Part shown: in pieces, positions 19,443 through 26,889 of the stretch
Layout: every line of letters begins with the position of its first letter
Numbering within the stretch: the stretch's first letter is position 1
NCBI RefSeq assembly: GCF_017310035.1
Contig: NZ_CP022296.1
Span: 4,685,523 to 4,749,522, forward strand
Length of the DNA: 64,000 nucleotides
Direction of reading: 5' to 3'
Source: Nocardioides sp. S5
GTDB taxonomy: Bacteria; Actinomycetota; Actinomycetes; Propionibacteriales; Nocardioidaceae
The notes under the pieces: model-generated
Seen by the model: the letters and a program-made list of their open reading frames with translations, nothing else
Told to the model about the DNA's origin: nothing
The model's database searches: none
Position numbers and translations under genes: made by a program

Positions 19443-20414
19443 TCAGGCAACTACCTTGGGCGTGGCACGGGTCATGACGGTCCGCGGCGGAGCACCGGGC
19501 ACCGTCGCGGTCACGCGTACTTGGAGTCGCTTGCCCTTCACCACTCGGGAGACTGTGAACGTGGGCTTCGTGGCCCTCCTGATCTTCTTGCCGTTGGCAA
19601 GCCACTGGTACTTCAAGGTCACGCCCGATGCGGGTGACCAAGTGCCTTTCGAGACTTTCAACGTGCGACCGACCTGAGCCTTTCCGCGGATCTTGGGACG
19701 GGTCGAGTTGACCGGCGACGTCGGCCCAACGGCGGCCGCCAGGACCGGCCCAACAGCCGCTGAGGTTGCTTCGCCATTGCTCCAGCCCGGAGCCGAGGTG
19801 AAGACACGCACGCGGACGGAAATGTTCTTGCCAACGTGCTCCTTGGCAGGTTCGAAAGCACTGTTCGAGCCCAGGCGGACGGCCACACCATCGACCAGCC
19901 AGTCGTAGGACACGTTGTACGTGGTGCTCGGTTCCCAGGTGCCGGGATGTGCCATGAGCACGCCCCCTACGACAGCCGTGCCGCTGATGGTCGGCGGCGT
20001 CAAGTTGGTGAAGCTGCACCCTTTGAAGCGCACGTCCTTGCCGCTCACGGCTTCTCCATCAGCCACTGCGACGACCGGCGACGATTCGTAGGTTCCACCA
20101 CCGAAGTACTCGCCGCGCACAGTCGGGCACTTCTCCTGGAAGTGGAGGCGGTAGGAGTCCGCTTCCAGGCCAGGCACCGTGTAGTTGCCTTGCGCATCGG
20201 ACAGAACGGTCTGAACCCGGTTCCACGAACTTGTCATGGGAACGAAACGCAGAGCCTCCACCGTCACCCCCGCCGCAGGGGATCCGTCCACCGCCGTCAG
20301 CACTCCAGAAATGCTGCCGGGGGTTGCGGCCTGAGCGGGAACGGAGCCGCCGACCCCGAATGCCGCCATCATGAACAACGTGATAGCAGCCGACCAGCGG
20401 CTCTGCCTTGTCAT
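19443..20414 (-). CDS. Secreted protein with carboxypeptidase-regulatory-like and Ig-like domains
   Basis: 323-aa exported protein. The signal peptide ends VPAQA-AT at about residue 30. Then comes a CarboxypepD_reg/Cna-B-like beta-sandwich (ISGVLTAVDGSPAAGVTVEAL ... GNYTVPGLEADSYRL). Two Ig-like repeats follow, each of the form P.I.G.a.VG..L....GTW......Y.WL.DG (about residues 140-225 and 235-320). Basic residues dominate the second repeat. ATG 20414 follows GGAGGAAAC. Codon and base composition are clearly less GC-rich than the neighbours, suggesting acquisition. Probable surface or matrix protein; ligand unknown. Confidence 0.82.
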   Translation of the reverse strand: MTRQSRWSAAITLFMMAAFGVGGSVPAQAATPGSISGVLTAVDGSPAAGVTVEALRFVPMTSSWNRVQTVLSDAQGNYTVPGLEADSYRLHFQEKCPTVRGEYFGGGTYESSPVVAVADGEAVSGKDVRFKGCSFTNLTPPTISGTAVVGGVLMAHPGTWEPSTTYNVSYDWLVDGVAVRLGSNSAFEPAKEHVGKNISVRVRVFTSAPGWSNGEATSAAVGPVLAAAVGPTSPVNSTRPKIRGKAQVGRTLKVSKGTWSPASGVTLKYQWLANGKKIRRATKPTFTVSRVVKGKRLQVRVTATVPGAPPRTVMTRATPKVVA

Positions 20415-20988
20415 GTTTCCTCCATCAAGCGTGTCCGGCCTGCAGACTACGAAACTTCGAGCGCGAGCGTGGTGGAAGACGACGGACGACGGCTCCACGA
20501 CCCGGGACTCGTGGTGCTCGAGAGTCGAGCAGTCAACCGGGGACTCAGCGCCCATAACTTCGTCGAACGCCTCATGGTCGTTGTTGAGGTGTCACACCTC
20601 TAGCCGACTCTCGCCCTGTGGTGACACGGTTGCTGCCCGCGTCGTGTGCTTGGAGAACCATCGGCCCCAGGAAGTGTTGGGGGTACAGGTGGGGCTCTCC
20701 GATCCGGAGGTCATCGACCCGGCGGATGTCCTTCCGCAAAGTCCCACTGCTCGTCTTCCATCCACACGCATGGGCGCTGGAACAGGGAGATGACGAAGTG
20801 CTGCGGAAGGTTGAACAGTTGCATGGGCGTCCGTTTGAAGGTCTCCACCGGGTCATCGTGCCGGAGCACGAGTTCTGCTGGGAGTGCGGTCAATGCAGAA
20901 GTGAGGAAGCGGATGGGTGTCGAAGACCCAGGTCGCGCACCGGTTCGATGCATGATGAGAGTGCAACGTTGTGGAACGTGTGTCGCAG
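20415..20988. other. Lower-GC intergenic stretch without a convincing gene
   Basis: 574 bp between the secreted-protein start and the dnaB stop with unusual composition. Two short minus-strand open frames (20711-20953 and 20572-20856) overlap in different phases and could be one decayed gene. One holds NLPQHFVISLFQRPCVWMED and the other DDLRIGEPHLYPQHFLGPMV, joined only by a frameshift. No family was recognised and no ribosome-binding site supports either. Nothing else is seen here. Confidence 0.4.
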
Positions 20989-23523
20989 TCAGCCCTGAGC
21001 CATGTCCACGAAGCGCGAGTAGTGGCCCTGGAAGGCGACGGTGAGGTCGCGGGTCGGGCCGTTGCGGTGCTTGGCCACGATCAGGTCGGCCTCGCCCGGG
21101 CGGGTCGACTCCTTCTCGTAGACGTCGTCGCGGTGCAGCAGGATCACCATGTCGGCGTCCTGCTCCAGCGACCCGGACTCACGCAGGTCGCTCATCATCG
21201 GGCGCTTGTCGCCGCGCTGCTCGGGACCACGGTTGAGCTGGGAGAGCGCGATGATCGGCAGCTCGAGCTCCTTGGCGAGGAGCTTGATGTTGCGGGAGAA
21301 CTCCGAGACCTCGAGCTGGCGGGACTCGACCTTCTTGCCCGAGCTCATCAGCTGCATGTAGTCGATGACGATGAGCTTGAGGTCGTGGCGCTGCTTGAGC
21401 CGGCGCGCCTTGGCCCGGATCTCCATCATCGTCATGTTGGGGCTGTCGTCGATGAACATCGGCGCCCCCGACACCTGGCCCATCTTGCGGGCCAGCTTCT
21501 CCCAGTCGTCGTCGCGCATCGTGCCGTTGCGGATGTGGTTGAGCGGCACCTTCGCCTCGGCCGAGAGCAGGCGCATCATGATCTCCGAGCGCGTCATCTC
21601 GAGGCTGAAGAAGCAGCTGGTGAGGTTGTTGTGGATCGACGCCGCGCGGCAGAAGTCCAGAGCCAGGGTCGAGTTGTGCGTGGGGATCATCGATCGCCCG
21701 GCGAGGTAGAGGTGATCCTCGTTGTCGACCTGCACGCACCGGACGGGCACGGACTCGATGCGCTGCACGGATGTGATGTAGCGCTTGCCGATGCGGACGG
21801 TGGACGTCGGACGCTCCTCCTTGTGGAGCAGGGCCTTGCGCTCCAGCTTGAACACGTCATCGACCGTCGAGAAGTTGAGGATGTGACACGTGGAGGACTC
21901 TTCCGAGCGCCCCTTCACCCGCTTCGTCGTACGTCCGCACCGGTAGCCCAGGCTCACGACGAGCTCGTGGACGGTGTCGGCCAGCCGCTCGCTGGTCACC
22001 GCGAACTGCACGGAACCCACCCCCTTGACCACGGTGCCGTCGGTGTCGAGCAGCCCGGCGAGCAGGTCCCGGCGGGCCTCCTCGGAGGCGCGCAGGTAGA
22101 CGCTTGGAACGTGCTTGTCGTTCAGCACGCCGACCGTGCGCAGGAGAGCAGTGAAGGACCCGTGGTCCTGCTGGCACGGGCTGCAGAGATAGGTCCCGTG
22201 CATGACACCGCTGCAGTCGGGGCACACGCCTGGCTCCGGAGCTGCGGACCGAGACGTCCGGATGCTGTAGAGCATGTTGCCCTGCGACGTGACGACGTAG
22301 CCGCGGCCCTCGATCCGCATCGGGATCTCGGGGGTCTCGCAGGTGATGCGGCCGCCGGCGCTGTGACCATCACCCAGCCATGCCCCGAGGACGTAGGGGT
22401 CGATCGGGAGACGGCCGTCGTGGCCCGTCAGGGCACCCGCGTTGAGCACGGCGTGGTTGGCGCGCTGCTCCGCCCCGACTCGCACCGTGCGGGCGATCTC
22501 CTCCGTGGTCACCACGGAGGCGTGGATGCGCTGATTCTTCGACCGGTTGTAGTGGTGGTCCGCCGCCCAGCGTGACTTCCTGGCCGCGCGCGTCTCGGTC
22601 AGCCACTGGTGCTCGCCGTCGGCGACGATCACCGAGCCGTCGGAGAAGGTGACCTCGTAGCACGGTCGATCGAGCATGACGTCGGTCGCGGCCACGACCC
22701 GGGTGGGACGACCGTCTGCGTCGTAGAGCTGGTCGCCGACCCGGACCTCGCCCATGGTGGTCCAGCCGGTCGGCGTCGGGAGGGGCGTGTCGAGCGCCAG
22801 CGCCTTCCCCATGGCAGGACGCGCCGCGACGATGATCATCTGCCCCGAGTGCAGGCCGTTGGTCAGGTCGTCGAGGTCGGCGAAGCCGGTGGGCACGCCG
22901 TAGAGGCCGGCCTCGCGGTTGCCGATCGCCTCGATCTCGTCGAGGACGCCGCTCATGATGTCGCTCAGCGGCGCGTAGTCGACGGCTGCACGCCGGTCGG
23001 TGACCTTGTAGACCTCGGCCTGGGCGTGGTCGACCACGTCGTCGATCTGGCCCTCGCCGGCGTAGCCGAGGGCGGCGATGCGGGTGCCGGCCTCGACGAG
23101 GCGGCGCAGGATCGCCTTGTCGCGCACGATCTCGGCGTAGTAGCCGGCGTTGGCCGCGATCGGCACGTTGGCCGACAGCGTGTGGAGGTAGGGGGCGCCA
23201 CCGATGCGCTGGAGCTCGCCGCGCTTGGTCAGCTCCGCAGCCACGGTGATCGGGTCGGCCGGCTCACCGCGGCCGTAGAGGTCGATGATCGCGTCGTGGA
23301 TGATCTCGTGGGCGGGGCGGTAGTAGTCCACGCCCTTGATGACGTCGACGACGTCGGCGATCGCGTCCTTGGAGAGCAGCATCGAGCCGAGCACGCTCTG
23401 CTCGGCGGCGTTGTCCTGCGGGGGCGTGCGGTCGCCGGCGGAGCGCGGCGCGTCGCCGGGCTCGTAGGCCGCCGGGCCGTCGCCCCAGGCCTCGTCGGTG
23501 TCGCCCTCGAAGGTGATGCTCAC
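20989..23523 (-). CDS. dnaB: Replicative DNA helicase DnaB with in-frame intein
   Basis: Precursor of 844 aa; removal of the intein leaves a normal 467-aa hexameric 5'-3' helicase that unwinds at the replication fork. The N-terminal primase-interacting domain covers residues 1-160 (PPQDNAAEQSVLGSML). The RecA-like domain starts near 205 (GVPTGFADLDDLTNGL). Walker A is split by the intein between Lys240 (ARPAMGK) and Ser618 (STLALDF), so the helicase should be inactive until splicing. Walker B is LIVIDYMQLM (about 717-726), followed by the DnaB motif LSQLNRGPE. GTG 23523 follows GAGGGGAG. Confidence 0.98.
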   Translation of the reverse strand: MSITFEGDTDEAWGDGPAAYEPGDAPRSAGDRTPPQDNAAEQSVLGSMLLSKDAIADVVDVIKGVDYYRPAHEIIHDAIIDLYGRGEPADPITVAAELTKRGELQRIGGAPYLHTLSANVPIAANAGYYAEIVRDKAILRRLVEAGTRIAALGYAGEGQIDDVVDHAQAEVYKVTDRRAAVDYAPLSDIMSGVLDEIEAIGNREAGLYGVPTGFADLDDLTNGLHSGQMIIVAARPAMGKALALDTPLPTPTGWTTMGEVRVGDQLYDADGRPTRVVAATDVMLDRPCYEVTFSDGSVIVADGEHQWLTETRAARKSRWAADHHYNRSKNQRIHASVVTTEEIARTVRVGAEQRANHAVLNAGALTGHDGRLPIDPYVLGAWLGDGHSAGGRITCETPEIPMRIEGRGYVVTSQGNMLYSIRTSRSAAPEPGVCPDCSGVMHGTYLCSPCQQDHGSFTALLRTVGVLNDKHVPSVYLRASEEARRDLLAGLLDTDGTVVKGVGSVQFAVTSERLADTVHELVVSLGYRCGRTTKRVKGRSEESSTCHILNFSTVDDVFKLERKALLHKEERPTSTVRIGKRYITSVQRIESVPVRCVQVDNEDHLYLAGRSMIPTHNSTLALDFCRAASIHNNLTSCFFSLEMTRSEIMMRLLSAEAKVPLNHIRNGTMRDDDWEKLARKMGQVSGAPMFIDDSPNMTMMEIRAKARRLKQRHDLKLIVIDYMQLMSSGKKVESRQLEVSEFSRNIKLLAKELELPIIALSQLNRGPEQRGDKRPMMSDLRESGSLEQDADMVILLHRDDVYEKESTRPGEADLIVAKHRNGPTRDLTVAFQGHYSRFVDMAQG
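21673..22803 (-). mobile_element. DnaB intein, class 3 type (Ala1, W-C-T), with LAGLIDADG endonuclease
   Basis: 377-residue intein, DnaB residues 241-617, between GK and S of Walker A. It starts with Ala, not Cys/Ser, so the standard N-terminal acyl shift is impossible. It has the class 3 signature instead: Trp67 in block B (DGEHQWL), Cys356 in block F (VRCVQV, at the position usually Asp) and Thr375 in the terminal PTHN, followed by extein Ser. A homing endonuclease is inserted with two LAGLIDADG helices (VLGAWLGDGH and LLAGLLDTDGT). Between them lies CPDC...CSPC, a zinc-ribbon-like pair. Both splicing and homing functions appear intact. Confidence 0.93.
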
Positions 23524-23995
23524 CGGTGCTCCCCTCAGCTGTGACTGCCCACGACGCTAGGCGCGACCACCGACATCCACGGTCGACGACGCACGTGCGG
23601 GACCCCAGCTCGAATCACTGGTCGCGCGAGACCGTACGTCGTGCCGGGCGTCCGGGGGAAGCCGACGGAGGCCCGTTGTCCACAGGCTCTGTGGAGAACA
23701 TGGGCACAGACGTGGAGGACACGCCGACCGCGGTGCACAGACCGTGGACAGGCCTGTGGAGAAAGTCGGCCCGCCGATCCTCACCAGCGCTCTGACCTGC
23801 GAAGACGTCGTGCACACGCTGTGCAGGAAAACAATCTGCCCGACCTGTGTGTTCACCTGTCCGCCATCTGGGAGACGCCTGTTGCTTTGTCGACACGGCG
23901 CCGTGACGCAGAACCACGACGCCCTCATCCACACCGCCATTCACAGGTAGCCCGAACGAGCTATGTACACGCGGTGGCACTCGATCGTATGGGCC
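23524..23995. promoter_or_regulatory. Intergenic region upstream of dnaB with DnaA-box-like sites
   Basis: 472 bp without a credible gene. It contains TTGTCCACA (23676-23684), the actinobacterial DnaA-box consensus, two copies of TGTGGAGAA (23690-23698 and 23755-23763, reverse of TTCTCCACA) and GTGGACAGG (23744-23752), all within 90 bp. The grouping suggests DnaA control of dnaB or DnaA titration. The remaining 230 bp toward the NicO gene show only scattered CTGTG/CACAG motifs. Confidence 0.5.
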
Positions 23996-25495
23996 TCAGA
24001 GCTGCAGCAGCGTGCGGACCACGACGCCGAGGCCGACCGCGCAGATACCCAGCGCGGCGCCGTACCTCAGGTAGGTGCGCACCTGGCCGCCGAGGAAGCC
24101 GCGGCGCAGGGCCAGGCCCTCGAGCCGCAGCACCAGGTCGCGGGCGAGCAGACCGACCGCGGCGAGCGCGACGGCCATGCCGACCCCGAAGGCCAGCACC
24201 AGCACGAACCCGAACCACGGACGCCCCAGGGCGACGGCGGCCAGGAGCAGCAGCAGGGCCGAGGGGCTCGGGACGAGACCGCCGACCAGGCCCATCACCC
24301 ACACGCCCCCGCGGCCGGGCGTGGCCTCGGGCTCCACCGCGGCCGGGGCCTCGACGACCGTCGCGGTGGCGGTCGTCGTCCCGGCGGGAGCGGCCGGCGC
24401 GTGCTCGTCGTGCCCGTGCCCGTGGCCGTGCCCGTGGCCGTGTCCGTGCCCGTGCCCGTGCCCGTGCCCGTGCCCGTGCCCGTGGCCGTGGCCCCCGCCC
24501 GAGCGCAGCTGGGCCAGCAGGTAGAGCCCGAGGCCCACGATCAGCAGGCCGGTGGCGAGGGTGAGCCAGGGATAGATCCGCGCCGGCACGAACGCACTGC
24601 TGAGCGAGACCAGCAGGCCCAGCAGCAGCACCGAGCCGGTGTGCGCCACCGTCACCGCGCTGCCCACCGCGAGCGCCGAGCGGACCGAGGAGTCCCCGCG
24701 CTGGGTGAGGTAGAACGCCATGACGGTCTTCCCGTGCCCGGGCGAGAGCGCGTGCGTCGCACCCAGGGCGAGCGCCGCGAGGACGGCCAGGCCCGCGGCC
24801 AACCATCCGTTGTCACCGAGCAGGCCGGTGGCCCGCGACGACAGCCAGGAGCCGTCGGAGGCACCCGGCCCGTCGTCCCCGGTGCCGGGCAGCTCGCCCG
24901 CGGGACCGCCGGTGGCGACGACGAGCGTCGCGGAGGTGACGTCCAGCGGGGACTCGAGCAGGTCCTCGGGGTAGGACGTGAGGCGTTCGCTGGCGCTGAC
25001 CGACGGGACGTCCGCGCTCGTGAGCGTCATCCGGTCACCGACCGCGGTGACCTCGCGCCAGCCCACGGAGCCCGGGGCGGTCGAGTCCTCGAAGGTGACC
25101 TCGCCGGCGCCGATGTCGGCGGCGCCGGAGTAGCGGCAGGTGATGCGGGTGACCGGCAGCCCGCCCTCGCCGTCGGAGACCGACGCGGTCACGTCCTCCA
25201 CCTCGAGGCGTACGCCGTCGCCGCCGGCCGTGACGGCCAGCCCGTCGGTGGTCGTGGCGCACTCGCGTGCGGCCAGCGCCGGCAGGTCGTCGATCGCGTC
25301 GCCGAGCTGGGCCGTCGGGATCTCGGCGAGGTCGACCACGTGATCCACCTCGACGCCGTCGGGTGAGACGAGGATGCCGGTGTAGCGGTTGACGGTGAAG
25401 TTGCCCAGCGGGTGGGCCGAGGCCGGCGCCGCGGTGACGACCAGGCACGCGAGGAGCGCGCCCAGGGCCAGCAGCACACGTACGAGCGTCCTCAT
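23996..25495 (-). CDS. NicO-family nickel/cobalt transporter with extracytoplasmic domain and His-Gly run
   Basis: 499-aa membrane protein. A signal peptide is cleaved after PASA27, giving a mature N-terminus HPLGNFTVN, then about 190 extracytoplasmic residues, then 6-7 helices of the NicO/RcnA type. The family metal site is THALSPGHGKTVM (His248, His254). A cytosolic or lumenal loop at about 336-361 is an uninterrupted His-Gly alternation of 13 His, an obvious Ni/Co/Zn-binding tail. ATG 25495 overlaps the stop of the TPR gene (ATGA). Direction of transport (uptake or efflux) is not decided by sequence. It ends a DUF4331-TPR-NicO operon. Confidence 0.87.
   Translation of the reverse strand: MRTLVRVLLALGALLACLVVTAAPASAHPLGNFTVNRYTGILVSPDGVEVDHVVDLAEIPTAQLGDAIDDLPALAARECATTTDGLAVTAGGDGVRLEVEDVTASVSDGEGGLPVTRITCRYSGAADIGAGEVTFEDSTAPGSVGWREVTAVGDRMTLTSADVPSVSASERLTSYPEDLLESPLDVTSATLVVATGGPAGELPGTGDDGPGASDGSWLSSRATGLLGDNGWLAAGLAVLAALALGATHALSPGHGKTVMAFYLTQRGDSSVRSALAVGSAVTVAHTGSVLLLGLLVSLSSAFVPARIYPWLTLATGLLIVGLGLYLLAQLRSGGGHGHGHGHGHGHGHGHGHGHGHGHGHGHDEHAPAAPAGTTTATATVVEAPAAVEPEATPGRGGVWVMGLVGGLVPSPSALLLLLAAVALGRPWFGFVLVLAFGVGMAVALAAVGLLARDLVLRLEGLALRRGFLGGQVRTYLRYGAALGICAVGLGVVVRTLLQL
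24411..24492 (-). repeat. Hexanucleotide tandem repeat coding His-Gly
   Basis: About 13-14 tandem copies of TGCCCG/TGGCCG (period 6) encode the (Gly-His)n run of the NicO protein. Near-identical units make the tract prone to slippage in multiples of one His-Gly pair, so run length may vary between strains without frameshift. Confidence 0.85.
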
Positions 25496-26811
25496 CGGCG
25501 CGGCTCCGGTCCCGGGTCCAGACCGGCCAGCACCGACTCGGCCTCCGCGCGCTGCCACGGGGACAGGCCCGGGTCGAGGTCCAGCCCGCGGCGCAGATGG
25601 GTGCGGGCGTCGGCAGTCATCCCGAGGCCGGCCTCGATCGTGCCGCGGTGGATCCAGAACCGCGCCTCGGGCGAGCCGAGCCGGGTGGCCTGCCGGGCGA
25701 TCGGGAGTGCCTCGCGGTCGCGGCCGCTGCGGTGCAGCGCCCAGGCCAGGGCGTCGGCGACGTGGACGCTTCGGCGCTGGTCCCACTCCGCCTGCGCCTG
25801 GGTCAGCGCCCGCTCGGCGGACCCGTGGTCGGCCTCGAAGAGCGCGGTCTCCAGGTCGGTGCCCACGCCGCTCGCGGAGAGCAGGTCGATGGTGGTGCGG
25901 ACGACCGCGAACTGCGCGTCGGCCTCGTCGGTGCGGCCCAGGTGGAGCAGGAGCTCGCCGAGCTCGGTGAGGTACTCCGGCAGCGGCTGGCGCGCGGCCA
26001 CCTCCTGCCAGGTCGCGACGGCAGCCTCCAGGTCTCCCTGCGCGACCTGGAGGCGGGCGGTCGAGACGAGGGCGGGCAGGTGGTCCGGCACGGCCTCCTG
26101 CGCGACGGCGAGACGACGAGAGGCCTCGGCGAGGCGGCCCTGCTTGCGCAGGATGTCGGCGTAGAGGGTGAGCGTGTAGGCCTGGTCGGCACGCGAGCCG
26201 ACCTGGGCCGTACGCCGCAGCAGCGCGCCGGCCCGGTCGAGGTCGCCGCGCAGCTCGAAGGCGTAGGAGTAGCGGGCCGAGACGGCCGTGCTGGGCTGGA
26301 GCCGGTCGGCGGTGCGCAGCGCCTGCATCTGCTCGTCGTACCTGCCGAGCTCGTTGAGGGCGTCGACGCGCACGGCGAGGGCGCCGAGGTCGCGCGGGTT
26401 GACCGCGAGCGCCTCGTCGGCGCTGGCCAGCGCGTCGGTGAAGTCGTGGCGGGCAGCGGAGATCGCGGCGCTGGCAGCCAGGGCGGTGAAGTTCTCGTCC
26501 GGCTCGAGCTCGAAGGAGCGTGCGACGGCCTCGTCGGCCTTGTCGTAGAAGGTGGCGTTGCCGGACACGCGGGCCTGCTCGACGTACGCCACGGCGAGGT
26601 TGGCCCACGAGACGTGGTCGGCCGGCACCCGGCGCAGGGTGTCCTGCAGCGCGGCGATGCTGGCCTCGAGGTCCTGGCCGGAGTCGGGGACCACGCGCGG
26701 GACGGCCGCTGCCGGCGGGGCGGTCGACGGCGACGACGTGGTGGCCACGCCGATGCCGCCCGAGACACCCAGGACGAGTCCGACGCCGATGACGATCAGG
26801 CTCCTGCGCAC
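25492..26811 (-). CDS. Tetratricopeptide-repeat membrane-anchored protein
   Basis: 439-aa protein with an N-terminal signal anchor (RSLIVIGVGLVLGVSGGIGVA) and a short Pro/Ala/Ser linker. Then follow roughly ten TPR helical pairs, for example VSWANLAVAYVEQARV, GALAVRVDALNELGRYDEQM, TLYADILRKQGRLAEASRRL and ARTHLRRGLDLDPGLSPWQ. TPR scaffolds mount protein-protein contacts, here probably outside the membrane. GTG 26811 lies 78 nt after the DUF4331 stop, and its stop overlaps the NicO start. Its role is presumably to hold the DUF4331 protein and transporter together; that is inference. Confidence 0.85.
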   Translation of the reverse strand: MRRSLIVIGVGLVLGVSGGIGVATTSSPSTAPPAAAVPRVVPDSGQDLEASIAALQDTLRRVPADHVSWANLAVAYVEQARVSGNATFYDKADEAVARSFELEPDENFTALAASAAISAARHDFTDALASADEALAVNPRDLGALAVRVDALNELGRYDEQMQALRTADRLQPSTAVSARYSYAFELRGDLDRAGALLRRTAQVGSRADQAYTLTLYADILRKQGRLAEASRRLAVAQEAVPDHLPALVSTARLQVAQGDLEAAVATWQEVAARQPLPEYLTELGELLLHLGRTDEADAQFAVVRTTIDLLSASGVGTDLETALFEADHGSAERALTQAQAEWDQRRSVHVADALAWALHRSGRDREALPIARQATRLGSPEARFWIHRGTIEAGLGMTADARTHLRRGLDLDPGLSPWQRAEAESVLAGLDPGPEPRR

Positions 26812-26846
26812 GGGGACGTCCTTTCGGTGGGAGCGGTGGTGCGGCC

Positions 26847-26875
26847 CGGCCGCGCGACGAGTCGCCGCGCGGCCG
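26847..26875 (-). terminator. Hairpin between DUF4331 and TPR genes
   Basis: CGGCCGCGCG (26847-26856) pairs perfectly with CGCGCGGCCG (26866-26875) over a 9-nt loop, in the 78-nt gap between the two genes. It is either a partial terminator that lowers downstream expression or a 3' stabiliser of the DUF4331 message. Confidence 0.55.
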
Positions 26876-26889
26876 AGCCGGTGGTGCGG

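Noticed and set aside
19074..19637. Plus-strand frame across the small SOS-box gene and the secreted gene
   Set aside because: No ribosome-binding site, low-complexity translation, and it contradicts two better-supported minus-strand genes.
20371..20998. Plus-strand frames of 126-140 codons in the low-GC gap
   Set aside because: Cys/Arg/Ser-rich translations, no family resemblance and no start signal.
23524..23995. Minus-strand open frames of 67-127 codons upstream of dnaB
   Set aside because: Overlapping alternatives without start signals or recognisable protein features; the region reads better as regulatory.
24411..24492. Short regular repeats considered as a CRISPR-like array
   Set aside because: Period 6 with no spacers; it is in frame and encodes (His-Gly)n.
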